Source: a bacterium
GTDB taxonomy: Bacteria > Bacillota > Bacilli > Lactobacillales > Streptococcaceae
DNA length: 64,000 nucleotides
Reading direction: 5' to 3'
Assembly (NCBI GenBank): GCA_905221115.1
Contig: CAJNBX010000006.1
Coordinates: forward strand, 37,285-101,284
Part shown: one piece after another, positions 16,999-25,962 of the stretch
How positions within the stretch are numbered: the first letter of the stretch is position 1
Layout: each line of letters opens with the position of its first letter
Position numbers and translations under genes: made by a program
Notes under the pieces: generated by a model
Database searches by the model: none
Told to the model about the DNA's origin: nothing
What the model saw: the letters and a program-made list of their open reading frames with translations, nothing else

Positions 16999-18891
16999 TT
17001 ACCAAATAATCACGCGCTCCTCTGGCGAACGCCACATACCATCTCCTTCTTTGACATCATAGGTTGTAAAGAAATCATCGAAGTTTGGTACTTGTACATT
17101 GACACGGAGTTTGGCTGGCGCGTGCACATCTACGCTAGCCAAAAGTTTCATAAATTCTGGACGACCTTTCATGCGCCAGATGCGACCAAAGTTGTAGAAG
17201 AATTCTTCTGCTGAGAAGTCTGCTTCTCGTTTAGCTGCTTCAAGCGCTGCAGCGATTCCTCCCAAGTCAGCCACGTTTTCTGACACCGTCAATTTACCGT
17301 TGATAGTTGCACCATAAGAATCCTGTCCATCAAACTGGTCAATAACTTTTTGTGTTTTCTCCTTGAAGGCAGCATAGTCGCTCTCTGTCCACCAATCCTT
17401 AAGGCTACCATTTTCATCAAAGGAAGCTCCGTTGGTATCAAAAGCGTGAGAAATTTCATGGGCAATAACCGCCCCAATACCACCGTAGTTAGCAGAAGAT
17501 GACTGATGCAAGTCATAGAAAGGTACTTGCAAAATGGCCGCTGGGAAGACAATCAGGTTCTTCTGTGGATTGTAGTAGGCGTTGACCATATGAGCAGGCA
17601 TACCCCATTCCTTGTAGTCAACAGGTTGGTTCCACTTGCTCCAACTGTGTTTGATTTCCACACGCGCAAAGGCAAGAGCATTGTCAAAAAGACTAGCAGT
17701 CTCATCCACTACCTTGTCCTTGTAGCGTTCTGGCAATTCTTCTGGGTAACCAATATAAGGCTTGATGACATTAAGTTTGACAATGGCCTTGTCACGAGTT
17801 TCTGGAGTCAGCCAGTCATTCTTGGCCAAGCGTTCCTTATAGACATCAATCATGGTTGCCACTTTTTTCTCCACATCCGCCTTGGCTTCTGGGGAGAATT
17901 TTTCATGGGCATACCAGAGACCCAAGGCTTGTTTGAATGGACCTTGTGCTAGCTGGTAGGCTGCCTTAACCTTATCTTTAGCTTCTGGAACACCTGAAAG
18001 CGCACGGCTATAGGCACCTGACAAGACACGGATTTCTTCTGTTAAATAGCTGGTTGAGAGATTAACAACACTCAAAATCAAGGTAGCCTTGAGGAGAGGC
18101 CAGGCTTCTTCACTGTAGAATTGCTCTGCTGCTTGCCAGAAGCGTTCTTCATCTACAATAACCTTGTCTGGCACTTGTCCAAGAACGACTTGGAAGAAGT
18201 CATCCAAAGGTAGAGCAGGCGCGAATTTCTTGAAATCTTCGTAAGCATATGGATGGTAGAGTTTAGCATATTCTGAACTTTCTTCATTAGAGAGCACCAC
18301 TGCCGCAACTCGACGGTCTAATTCAAGTCGTTTCTCTAGCAAGTCTTCAATTTCTTCATCAGAGAAATCATAAGCCTTGAGAAGATTGACGCTAGATTCT
18401 TTCCAAAGAGTCAAGAGCTCCTCGCGTTGAGGATGGTCTTCAGCATAGTAGGTCGTATCGGGCAAGATTGTGCTTGGAGCACTTGCCCATAGAACATTGA
18501 TTCTAGCATCCATAAAGTCTGGTGATACACCAAAAGGAAGAAAGTTAGGTTTTCCAGCAAGTTCAAACTCTGCTAGTTTAGCTGTAAAATCTGCAAAAGT
18601 CTCCAATTCTTGGAATTCTTTAAGAAGAGGTAAGACAGGTGTGATACCGTCAGCTTCTCTCTTGTCAAAATCACGAACTAGGCGGTGGTATTTGACAAAG
18701 TTTGCCAAGATAGCATCCTCAGGCACTTCTTCACCTGCCAACCACTTGTCTGTTGTCGCCAGCATCAGGTCTTCAATTTCCTGGTCTAAATCAACAAAAC
18801 CTCCTGTTTGAGACTTATCTGCTGGGATTTCAGCTGTCTTCTGCCATTCTCCATTGATTGCATCATAAAAATCATCTTGATAACGTGTCAT
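16999..18891 (-). CDS. pepO: Endopeptidase O (M13 family metallopeptidase)
   Basis: 630 residues from MTRYQDDFYDAINGEW. I prefer this start at 18891 to the 20-codon longer frame, because the shorter form is the usual length and N-terminus. M13 motifs: NAYYNP, zinc site VIAHEISHAFD and ENVADLGG, and a C-terminal MWRSPEERVIIW. There is no signal peptide. In pneumococci PepO is found on the surface, binds host plasminogen and fibronectin, and cleaves peptides, despite lacking an export signal. It is transcribed divergently from psaB. Confidence 0.95.
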   Translation of the reverse strand: MTRYQDDFYDAINGEWQKTAEIPADKSQTGGFVDLDQEIEDLMLATTDKWLAGEEVPEDAILANFVKYHRLVRDFDKREADGITPVLPLLKEFQELETFADFTAKLAEFELAGKPNFLPFGVSPDFMDARINVLWASAPSTILPDTTYYAEDHPQREELLTLWKESSVNLLKAYDFSDEEIEDLLEKRLELDRRVAAVVLSNEESSEYAKLYHPYAYEDFKKFAPALPLDDFFQVVLGQVPDKVIVDEERFWQAAEQFYSEEAWPLLKATLILSVVNLSTSYLTEEIRVLSGAYSRALSGVPEAKDKVKAAYQLAQGPFKQALGLWYAHEKFSPEAKADVEKKVATMIDVYKERLAKNDWLTPETRDKAIVKLNVIKPYIGYPEELPERYKDKVVDETASLFDNALAFARVEIKHSWSKWNQPVDYKEWGMPAHMVNAYYNPQKNLIVFPAAILQVPFYDLHQSSSANYGGIGAVIAHEISHAFDTNGASFDENGSLKDWWTESDYAAFKEKTQKVIDQFDGQDSYGATINGKLTVSENVADLGGIAAALEAAKREADFSAEEFFYNFGRIWRMKGRPEFMKLLASVDVHAPAKLRVNVQVPNFDDFFTTYDVKEGDGMWRSPEERVIIW

Positions 18892-19006
18892 CTTGTTCTC
18901 GCTTTCATTTATACTTGTTTTTAGCTTAACAAAAATTACCTGGGAATGCAATTAAAAATGAACTGAGGTTTCCTAGTATTTTCAGTTATTATTTTAATTT
19001 TTTGAA

Positions 19007-19043
19007 AAATTAACTTGACTTAATTTTTTTTTTAATGTATATT
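19007..19043 (+). promoter_or_regulatory. psaBCA promoter with PsaR (Mn2+) operator
   Basis: A near-palindrome AAATTAA-CTTGAC-TTAATTT at 19007-19026 matches the pneumococcal PsaR operator. It contains the -35 TTGACT (19015-19020); 17 bases later comes the -10 TATATT (19038-19043). Binding would block the -35 box, giving manganese repression. Confidence 0.85.
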
Positions 19044-19067
19044 AAGAGGCAGGAGGAATACAAGTTT

Positions 19068-19790
19068 ATGATACGTATCGAAAACCTCAGTGTCTCCTAC
19101 AAAGAAACGTTGGCACTTAAGGATATTTCACTAGCGCTCCACGGACCAACAATTACCGGTATCATTGGTCCAAACGGTGCTGGGAAATCAACATTATTAA
19201 AAGGAATGCTGGGAATTATCCCACATCAAGGTCAGGCATTTCTCGATGACAAGGAAGTGAAAAAATCCTTACATCGAATCGCCTATGTCGAACAAAAAAT
19301 CAATATCGACTACAACTTTCCCATCAAGGTCAAGGAATGCGTCTCGTTAGGACTCTTTCCCTCTATCCCTCTCTTTCGAAGTTTAAATGCTAAACATTGG
19401 AAGAAAGTGCAAGAGGCCCTTGAAATTGTCGGTCTAGCTGACTACGCTGAACGTCAAATCAGTCAACTGTCTGGAGGTCAGTTCCAGCGAGTCTTGATTG
19501 CCAGATGTTTGGTGCAGGAAGCTGACTATATCCTCTTGGATGAACCCTTTGTTGGGATTGACTCTGTCAGTGAGGAAATCATCATGAATACGCTGAGAGA
19601 TTTGAAAAAAGCTGGGAAGACGGTTCTCATCGTCCACCACGACCTCAGCAAGGTTCCCCACTACTTCGATCAAGTCTTGCTTGTCAATCGAGAAGTGATT
19701 GCCTTTGGTCCAACCAAAGAAACCTTTACCGAAGCCAATCTTAAAGAAGCTTACGGTAATCGACTCTTTTTCAGTGGAGGTGACCTATGA
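19068..19790 (+). CDS. psaB: Manganese ABC importer, ATPase
   Basis: 240 residues from [15 protein letters not shown] at 19068, behind AGGAGG. An 11-codon longer frame begins inside the leader and lacks a site. Walker [10 protein letters not shown], signature LSGGQFQR and Walker [13 protein letters not shown] are present. It powers Mn2+ uptake with PsaC and PsaA. Its stop overlaps the psaC start by 4 bases. Confidence 0.96.
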   Translation: MIRIENLSVSYKETLALKDISLALHGPTITGIIGPNGAGKSTLLKGMLGIIPHQGQAFLDDKEVKKSLHRIAYVEQKINIDYNFPIKVKECVSLGLFPSIPLFRSLNAKHWKKVQEALEIVGLADYAERQISQLSGGQFQRVLIARCLVQEADYILLDEPFVGIDSVSEEIIMNTLRDLKKAGKTVLIVHHDLSKVPHYFDQVLLVNREVIAFGPTKETFTEANLKEAYGNRLFFSGGDL

Positions 19791-20635
19791 TTGCAGAATT
19801 TATCGATGGATTGCAAAAATTCCATTTCTTACAAAATGCCTTGATAACAGCTATTGTCATCGGGGTCGTAGCTGGAGCTGTGGGATGTTTCATCATCCTA
19901 CGCGGGATGTCACTCATGGGAGATGCCATTTCACATGCTGTCTTGCCAGGTGTAGCCCTCTCCTTTATCTTGGGCCTTGACTTCTTTATCGGAGCCATTG
20001 TCTTTGGACTACTAGCTGCCATCATCATTACCTACATCAAGGGAAACTCGATTATCAAAAGCGATACCGCCATCGGCATTACCTTTTCTTCTTTCTTAGC
20101 CCTCGGTATCATCTTGATTAGTGTCGCTAAAAGTTCAACTGACCTTTTCCATATTCTTTTTGGTAATATCCTAGCCGTCCAAGATACAGATATGTTTATT
20201 ACTATGGGTGTAGGAGCAGCCATTCTCTTGTTAATCTGGATTTTCTTCAAGCAACTCTTGATAACTTCCTTTGATGAACTCTTGGCCAAAGCCATGGGAA
20301 TGCCTGTCAATTTCTATCACTACCTTCTCATGGTACTCTTGACTCTCGTGTCTGTGACAGCTATGCAAAGTGTCGGAACTATCCTGATTGTAGCCATGCT
20401 GATTACCCCAGCGGCAACTGCTTATCTCTATGCTAATAGCCTGAAAAGCATGATTTTCCTTTCCTCAACCTTTGGAGCGACAGCTTCAGTTTTGGGGCTC
20501 TTTATCGGCTATAGCTTTAACGTTGCGGCAGGTTCTAGTATCGTGCTCACAGCTGCTAGTTTCTTTCTCATTAGCTTCTTTATCGCTCCAAAACAACGAT
20601 ATTTGAAACTGAAAAATAAACATTTGTTAAAATAA
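19787..20635 (+). CDS. psaC: Manganese ABC importer, permease
   Basis: 282 residues with about eight membrane helices, typical of the ABC-3 (metal) permease family: [20 protein letters not shown] near residue 41 and [19 protein letters not shown]. Start overlaps psaB (ATGA). Confidence 0.96.
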   Translation: MIAEFIDGLQKFHFLQNALITAIVIGVVAGAVGCFIILRGMSLMGDAISHAVLPGVALSFILGLDFFIGAIVFGLLAAIIITYIKGNSIIKSDTAIGITFSSFLALGIILISVAKSSTDLFHILFGNILAVQDTDMFITMGVGAAILLLIWIFFKQLLITSFDELLAKAMGMPVNFYHYLLMVLLTLVSVTAMQSVGTILIVAMLITPAATAYLYANSLKSMIFLSSTFGATASVLGLFIGYSFNVAAGSSIVLTAASFFLISFFIAPKQRYLKLKNKHLLK

Positions 20636-20666
20636 GGGGCAAAACCCCAATAAATTGGAGGATCTA

Positions 20667-21596
20667 ATGAAAAAATTAGGTACATTACTTGTTCTCTTTC
20701 TTTCCGTCATTGCTCTTGTAGCATGTGCTAGCGGAAAAAAAGATGCAGCTTCTGGTCAAAAACTAAAAGTTGTTGCTACAAACTCAATCATCGCTGATAT
20801 TACTAAAAATATTGCTGGTGACAAGATTGATCTTCACAGTATCGTTCCTGTTGGTCAAGACCCACACGAATACGAACCACTTCCTGAAGACGTTAAGAAA
20901 ACTTCTCAAGCTGATTTGATTTTCTATAACGGTATCAACCTTGAAACAGGTGGCAATGCTTGGTTTACAAAATTAGTAGAAAATGCTAAGAAAACTGAAA
21001 ACAAAGACTACTTTGCAGTCAGCGAAGGCGTTGATGTTATCTACCTTGAAGGCCAAAACGAAAAAGGCAAAGAAGACCCACACGCTTGGCTTAACCTTGA
21101 AAACGGGATGATTTTTGCTAAAAACATCGCAAAACAATTGAGCGCTAAAGACCCTAGCAACAAGGAATTCTACGAAAAAAATCTCAAAGAATATACTGAA
21201 AAACTAGACAAGCTTGATAAGGAAGCAAAAGCTAAATTCAACAATATCCCTGCTGAGAAAAAACTCATCGTAACCAGCGAAGGATGCTTCAAATACTTCT
21301 CTAAAGCCTACGGTGTCCCAAGTGCCTACATCTGGGAAATCAATACTGAAGAAGAAGGAACACCTGACCAAATCAAGACCTTGGTTGAAAAACTTCGCCA
21401 AACAAAAACTCCTTCACTCTTTGTAGAATCAAGTGTGGATGACCGTCCAATGAAAACTGTATCTCAAGACACAAACATCCCAATCTACGCTCAAATCTTT
21501 ACTGACTCTATCGCAGAACAAGGTAAAGAAGGCGACAGCTACTACAACATGATGAAATACAACCTTGATAAGATTGCTGAAGGATTGGCAAAATAA
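20667..21596 (+). CDS. psaA: Manganese-binding lipoprotein PsaA
   Basis: 309 residues starting at ATG 20667, behind TTGGAGG; the four codons upstream in the longer frame are the ribosome-binding site itself. The lipobox is IALVAC (Cys about residue 20). Metal ligands of the TroA-like fold are visible: His in GQDPHEYEP, His in [11 protein letters not shown], a Glu in the EINTEEE region and the Asp in IFTDSIAEQ. Compared with the pneumococcal protein as I know it, about a dozen residues differ, including Cys for Ala in TSEGCFKYF. The last base of its stop codon is the first base of a BOX element. Confidence 0.97.
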   Translation: MKKLGTLLVLFLSVIALVACASGKKDAASGQKLKVVATNSIIADITKNIAGDKIDLHSIVPVGQDPHEYEPLPEDVKKTSQADLIFYNGINLETGGNAWFTKLVENAKKTENKDYFAVSEGVDVIYLEGQNEKGKEDPHAWLNLENGMIFAKNIAKQLSAKDPSNKEFYEKNLKEYTEKLDKLDKEAKAKFNNIPAEKKLIVTSEGCFKYFSKAYGVPSAYIWEINTEEEGTPDQIKTLVEKLRQTKTPSLFVESSVDDRPMKTVSQDTNIPIYAQIFTDSIAEQGKEGDSYYNMMKYNLDKIAEGLAK

Positions 21597-21708
21597 TACT
21601 CTTCGAAAATCTCTTCAAACCACGTCAGCTTTATCTGCAACCTCAAAGCGATGCTTTGAGCAACCTGTGGCTAGCTTCCTAGTTTGCTCTTTGATTTTCA
21701 TTGAGTAT
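21596..21708 (+). repeat. BOX element (boxA-boxC orientation)
   Basis: Begins ATACTCTTCGAAAATCTCTT and ends TTTGATTTTCATTGAGTAT with a partial boxB (CAACCTCAAAGCGATGCTTTGAG). It starts at the third base of the psaA stop codon, so it sits inside the psa transcript between psaA and tpxD. Confidence 0.9.
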
Positions 21709-21832
21709 AAGCCTCTGAAAAACGTCATTCTCACATGAGCTGGCGTTTTTTCTATGCCCACATTTCCGGTCAAATCATTGGAAAATTCCGACTGTTTCAG
21801 CTAAAATGGAAGAAAAAAGATTGGAGTATCTT

Positions 21833-22324
21833 ATGGTAACTTTCCTCGGAAATCCTGTGAGCTTTACAGGTAAACAACTACAAGTCGGCGACAAGGCACT
21901 TGATTTTTCACTCACTACAACAGACCTTTCTAAAAAATCTCTGGCTGATTTTGATGGCAAGAAAAAAGTCTTGAGTGTCGTGCCTTCTATCGATACAGGT
22001 ATCTGCTCAACTCAAACACGTCGTTTTAATGAAGAACTGGCTGGACTGGATAATACAGTTGTCTTGACTGTTTCCATGGACCTCCCTTTTGCCCAAAAAC
22101 GTTGGTGTGGTGCTGAAGGTATTGAAAATGCCATCATGCTTTCAGACTATTTCGACCATTCCTTTGGACGTGATTATGCCCTCTTAATCAATGAGTGGCA
22201 TCTATTGGCACGCGCAGTCTTTGTCCTCGATACTGACAATACTATTCGCTACGTTGAATACGTGGACAATATCAACTCTGAACCAAACTTCGAAGCCGCA
22301 ATTGCAGCTGCTAAAGCCCTATAG
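21833..22324 (+). CDS. tpxD: Thiol peroxidase
   Basis: 163 residues from ATG 21833 ([13 protein letters not shown]), behind TTGGAG; the longer frame adds nine codons without a site. The peroxidatic cysteine is in [15 protein letters not shown]. Tpx family segments FCGAEG-like ([12 protein letters not shown]) and [16 protein letters not shown] are present. It reduces hydrogen peroxide in the cytoplasm. It is functionally linked to manganese uptake as a shared oxidative-stress defence. Confidence 0.96.
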   Translation: MVTFLGNPVSFTGKQLQVGDKALDFSLTTTDLSKKSLADFDGKKKVLSVVPSIDTGICSTQTRRFNEELAGLDNTVVLTVSMDLPFAQKRWCGAEGIENAIMLSDYFDHSFGRDYALLINEWHLLARAVFVLDTDNTIRYVEYVDNINSEPNFEAAIAAAKAL

Positions 22325-22326
22325 AA

Positions 22327-22379
22327 AAAATCCTCTGTCACAAAGAGTTCCCTACTCTTTGAAACGGAGGATTTTTTGT
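22327..22379 (+). terminator. tpxD terminator
   Basis: AAAATCCTCTG... pairs with ...ACGGAGGATTTTTT around an inner AAGAGT/ACTCTT stem. Confidence 0.85.
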
Positions 22380-22420
22380 TTACGAGTAAATTCAAGTTCG
22401 ATCTAATAAAAACAACTAAA

Positions 22421-25129
22421 TTACTCTACAGATTTCAGAGCTTCAAGCATATCAACCTTTCTCAGATGATAATTGACAAAGAAACCAAGTACGGTCAAAA
22501 TGGTGCTTACTGCTACCACTGGAATTACATAGACTTCCCAGCCTACCTGCGGATAAAAGAGAATAGTCGCAGGCGAAATCATTTGAATCAAAAATTGGTG
22601 TAAATAGAAACCTGAGACCAGACCAAGTACGATTCCCACAAGAGACAAGACAATCGTCTCACGATAAATGTAGAGAGTGACTTCATTATTATGAAAACCG
22701 AGAACCTTGATTGTGGAGAGTTCACGGATTCTCTCAGCCACGTTGATATTGGTTAGATTGTAAAGGATAACAATAGCCAATAGAACCGATACGATGACCA
22801 AGATGGTCATGGTCTGATTGAGTGAGCTGGCGACGGAGTCAAAGAGTCGAATGGCTGAAGCATTCTGGACAACGCTGGACACCGCAGATTGATTCATAAG
22901 CAAGCCTGCCTGTCTTTCGATACTAGTAGCACTGGTATCCCTTAACGAGACCAGATAAGTGTTGGCTTGGGGTAGCTGGCCGTAAAGTTGCTTATAGCTA
23001 GCCTGACTCATATAAATAAAGTGACCAACGTAGTTCTCAGCAATAGCAACGACCTTTAGCTCCTTACCTTCAATTTCTAGAGTCTGTCCAACCTTGACAC
23101 CAGCTAGCTGGGCGAGTTTAGCTGTAATAACGACGCCATCTTTTAATGTCAACTCTTGCTGATGATGTTGCAGATGAATAAAGGGAGTCAAATCTTCCTT
23201 CTCTGTCATCATAAGGGTAATGGTTTGAAGACCAGCCTTACCTTTGAAATCCTTGTCTAGCGTTTGTGAATAGATTTTCTGATAGGCTCGGATATCTTGC
23301 CCTTTCAACACTTCTTCTAGATTTGCCTTGTCCTGATTGGTCGCACTAGGATTTTCAGAAACAATCATCTGATACTGTTGGATTTGTTGAAACTGTCTAG
23401 ACGGAACTCCTGCTACAGAGGATTGGATTCCCAAACCTGCATAGAGCAAAGCTACAGAACCTGCCACACCAAAGATCGTCATCAACATCCGCTGCTTATA
23501 ACGGAAGATATTGCGAGCAGTTACCTTATGAGTAAAACTGAGACGGCGCCAGATAAAACTGATGCGCTCTAGTAAGATTTTAGCTCCTTTAACAGGAGGT
23601 TTAGGCAGTAAAAGCTGGGCTGCTTCATCATGAAGTTCCCTACGAGCTACCAAGTAGGCTGGTAACACACTCGCCAACCAACTCAAGACAAGAGCCAGTA
23701 AGCTATAGGTCCAATAGAACTGAATCTGGGTTTCTCCCACCACCATGCCTTTTGTAATGACACTTGAAATCACACCGGCTAGCAAATAATGGCCAAGTAT
23801 ACTACCTAGAGCTGTTCCGACAGTCCCAGCTACTAGGCCGTAGAGGAGAAACTTGGCAATAATATCCTCACTGCGATAGCCCAAGGCCTTAAAAATCCCT
23901 GCATGTGTTCGCTCTTCATCCACAAAGCGAGTCATAGTTGTAAAGGTCACCATGGCTGCTACAGCATAAAGCACTACAGGAAAGATATTGCCCACTGCCC
24001 GAATACTGGCTGAAGCATTACTGTACATGAGGTAGCCTTGACCGCCAGGCATGGTCTGACGATTATAGACTTGATACTTGGGCTCAGCTAAATCATCCAA
24101 GACTTGCTGATGTTTTTCTAGTTTTTCCTTTTCTTGGGCTAGATTTTGTTCAGCCAGCTTTAGTTTTTCCTCTTCCTTGCCCAATTCCTGCTTGGCTTGG
24201 GTAAGTTGAGCACGGGCCTGCTCTCTCTGGGCTTGAGGAAGCAAGACTAGTTGACTTTCCTGAACCTGTAAACGAGCTTGAGCAGTTGCTAAACGACGCT
24301 TGCCTTCCTGCAGATTAGTTTCAGCCTTGTCAAGGGTCTCTTGACCTTTGTCTAGAGATTCTTGTCCTTCTTTTTTCAAGAGTTGCAGACGTGCCTTGCC
24401 ATTATCTGACAAAGCTTGTTCAAGGTCTTCCTGATGTTGCTTGGATTTTTCTTCATAAGCTGATGAAAAAGCATTTAAGCCTGCTAAATCTTGATATTTC
24501 AAGCGTGCTATATTATAGACTTTTTGATTAAACTGACTAGGTAAAATCACCCCATAGGCTGTCAGAGTCCCACTTCCACTTCCTGCGTAGCCCATATCTC
24601 GCTGGGAGAGGATTTCAGCTGAATCCACAAAACCAGTAATGGTATAAGCATGGTCTTTTAAAGAGGAATGACCCTCTTCTTTTTCTTTAAAACTAATCTC
24701 CTGTCCTAATCGATATTGCCCCTGCAGATGACTGGCCAAAGCAATTTCCTGGTCTGACTGCGGAAGTCGTCCCTCTCTTAGCTGAAAGGTTGAAATTCGC
24801 TCTGGTTTGGAGTACAGCCGAATAGCATCCTGCCCATTATCCATAGCCACATCTGTCAAATAGCCAAACTCAACCTCTGCGCCCTCTATCTGTTCTAATT
24901 CTTCTTGATCTGCTTGATCCAAACCATAGTTAGACATGACTGCCAAATCCAAGGTTTGAGCAGTTCTTAAATAAGCATTAGCTGTCGCCTCCATGTTGGG
25001 GCTAGTCACTTTAAGGCCTACTAGGGCTAGAGACCCTAACATCATCAAGGTTAAGATGGATAAAAAACGCCCCTTGGAGCCTGTGAAGGACTGAATTAAG
25101 TCCTTCCAATAGGTTTTTCGCTTGATCAT
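22421..25129 (-). CDS. ABC transporter permease, FtsX-type, with long coiled coil
   Basis: 902 residues with one N-terminal membrane helix, a large extracellular region, then three helices (from about residue 380), a second extracellular region and four final helices: the doubled FtsX/MacB-type layout. Between roughly residues 230 and 345 a heptad-rich Gln/Glu/Lys/Leu stretch (LDKGQETLDKAETNLQEGK) forms a coiled coil. Such permeases are mechanotransmitters or lipoprotein and peptide exporters; the cargo is unknown. It starts one base after its ATPase partner ends. Confidence 0.88.
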   Translation of the reverse strand: MIKRKTYWKDLIQSFTGSKGRFLSILTLMMLGSLALVGLKVTSPNMEATANAYLRTAQTLDLAVMSNYGLDQADQEELEQIEGAEVEFGYLTDVAMDNGQDAIRLYSKPERISTFQLREGRLPQSDQEIALASHLQGQYRLGQEISFKEKEEGHSSLKDHAYTITGFVDSAEILSQRDMGYAGSGSGTLTAYGVILPSQFNQKVYNIARLKYQDLAGLNAFSSAYEEKSKQHQEDLEQALSDNGKARLQLLKKEGQESLDKGQETLDKAETNLQEGKRRLATAQARLQVQESQLVLLPQAQREQARAQLTQAKQELGKEEEKLKLAEQNLAQEKEKLEKHQQVLDDLAEPKYQVYNRQTMPGGQGYLMYSNASASIRAVGNIFPVVLYAVAAMVTFTTMTRFVDEERTHAGIFKALGYRSEDIIAKFLLYGLVAGTVGTALGSILGHYLLAGVISSVITKGMVVGETQIQFYWTYSLLALVLSWLASVLPAYLVARRELHDEAAQLLLPKPPVKGAKILLERISFIWRRLSFTHKVTARNIFRYKQRMLMTIFGVAGSVALLYAGLGIQSSVAGVPSRQFQQIQQYQMIVSENPSATNQDKANLEEVLKGQDIRAYQKIYSQTLDKDFKGKAGLQTITLMMTEKEDLTPFIHLQHHQQELTLKDGVVITAKLAQLAGVKVGQTLEIEGKELKVVAIAENYVGHFIYMSQASYKQLYGQLPQANTYLVSLRDTSATSIERQAGLLMNQSAVSSVVQNASAIRLFDSVASSLNQTMTILVIVSVLLAIVILYNLTNINVAERIRELSTIKVLGFHNNEVTLYIYRETIVLSLVGIVLGLVSGFYLHQFLIQMISPATILFYPQVGWEVYVIPVVAVSTILTVLGFFVNYHLRKVDMLEALKSVE

Positions 25130-25130
25130 G

Positions 25131-25832
25131 CTAGTACTCCAAACTGTCGATATCCTGAGGATGCGGGTTCATCACCACATCCTTGACACTGGCATCGTGC
25201 ATATGAATCACGCGATCAGCAATGGGCGCCAAAGCTCCATTGTGAGTCACGATAATCACCGTCGCTCCCTTTTGACGAGACATGTCTTGGAGAATTTTCA
25301 AAACCTGCTTACCCGTCTGATAATCCAAGGCTCCAGTCGGTTCATCACAAAGGAGAATTTTAGGATTTTTGGCTACTGCGCGTGCAATGGATACTCGCTG
25401 TTGCTCCCCTCCAGAAAGCTGGGCTGGAAAGTTATTGAGACGATGAGCCAGACCTACATCTGTCAATACCTGCTCAGGATCCAAAGCATCTGTCACGATT
25501 TCAGAAGCCAGTTCCACATTTTCCTTAGCTGTCAGATTGGAAACTAGATTATAAAACTGAAAAACAAAACCGACATCATTTCTACGGTAATTGGTGCGCT
25601 GGTGGGAACTATAGTCTGCAATATTGACACCATCAATCCAGATTTCTCCTTCATCATTAGTGTCCATTCCCCCAAGAAGGTTAAGAACTGTTGACTTACC
25701 AGCACCTGACGCACCAAGGATAATCACTAGCTCCCCTTTTTCAATTTTAAAATTCACATCACAATTGGCCACAATCTCCGTGTCCCCAACTTGATAACGC
25801 TTGTAACAGTGTTTCATCTCAATATAAGCCAT
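25131..25832 (-). CDS. ABC transporter ATPase, MacB/LolD type
   Basis: 233 residues. Walker [10 protein letters not shown], signature LSGGEQQR, Walker [14 protein letters not shown]-loop VTHN. The EPTGALD form is typical of LolD/MacB ATPases that partner FtsX-type permeases, as here. Confidence 0.94.
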   Translation of the reverse strand: MAYIEMKHCYKRYQVGDTEIVANCDVNFKIEKGELVIILGASGAGKSTVLNLLGGMDTNDEGEIWIDGVNIADYSSHQRTNYRRNDVGFVFQFYNLVSNLTAKENVELASEIVTDALDPEQVLTDVGLAHRLNNFPAQLSGGEQQRVSIARAVAKNPKILLCDEPTGALDYQTGKQVLKILQDMSRQKGATVIIVTHNGALAPIADRVIHMHDASVKDVVMNPHPQDIDSLEY

Positions 25833-25926
25833 CAGACCTACCCTCTCTCAAACAATTTACTTCCTACTACCATTATAACGCTTTTTCAACTAGTTGGAAA
25901 CTGCTTACATTCTCAACCCCTTCAAA

Positions 25927-25954
25927 AAAGGCAGTCTCAAATCACTGCCTTCTA
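25927..25954 (-). terminator. Terminator after the fucosidase gene
   Basis: Minus strand AAGGCAGT...ACTGCCTTTTTT. Confidence 0.85.
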
Positions 25955-25962
25955 TTATCTTC

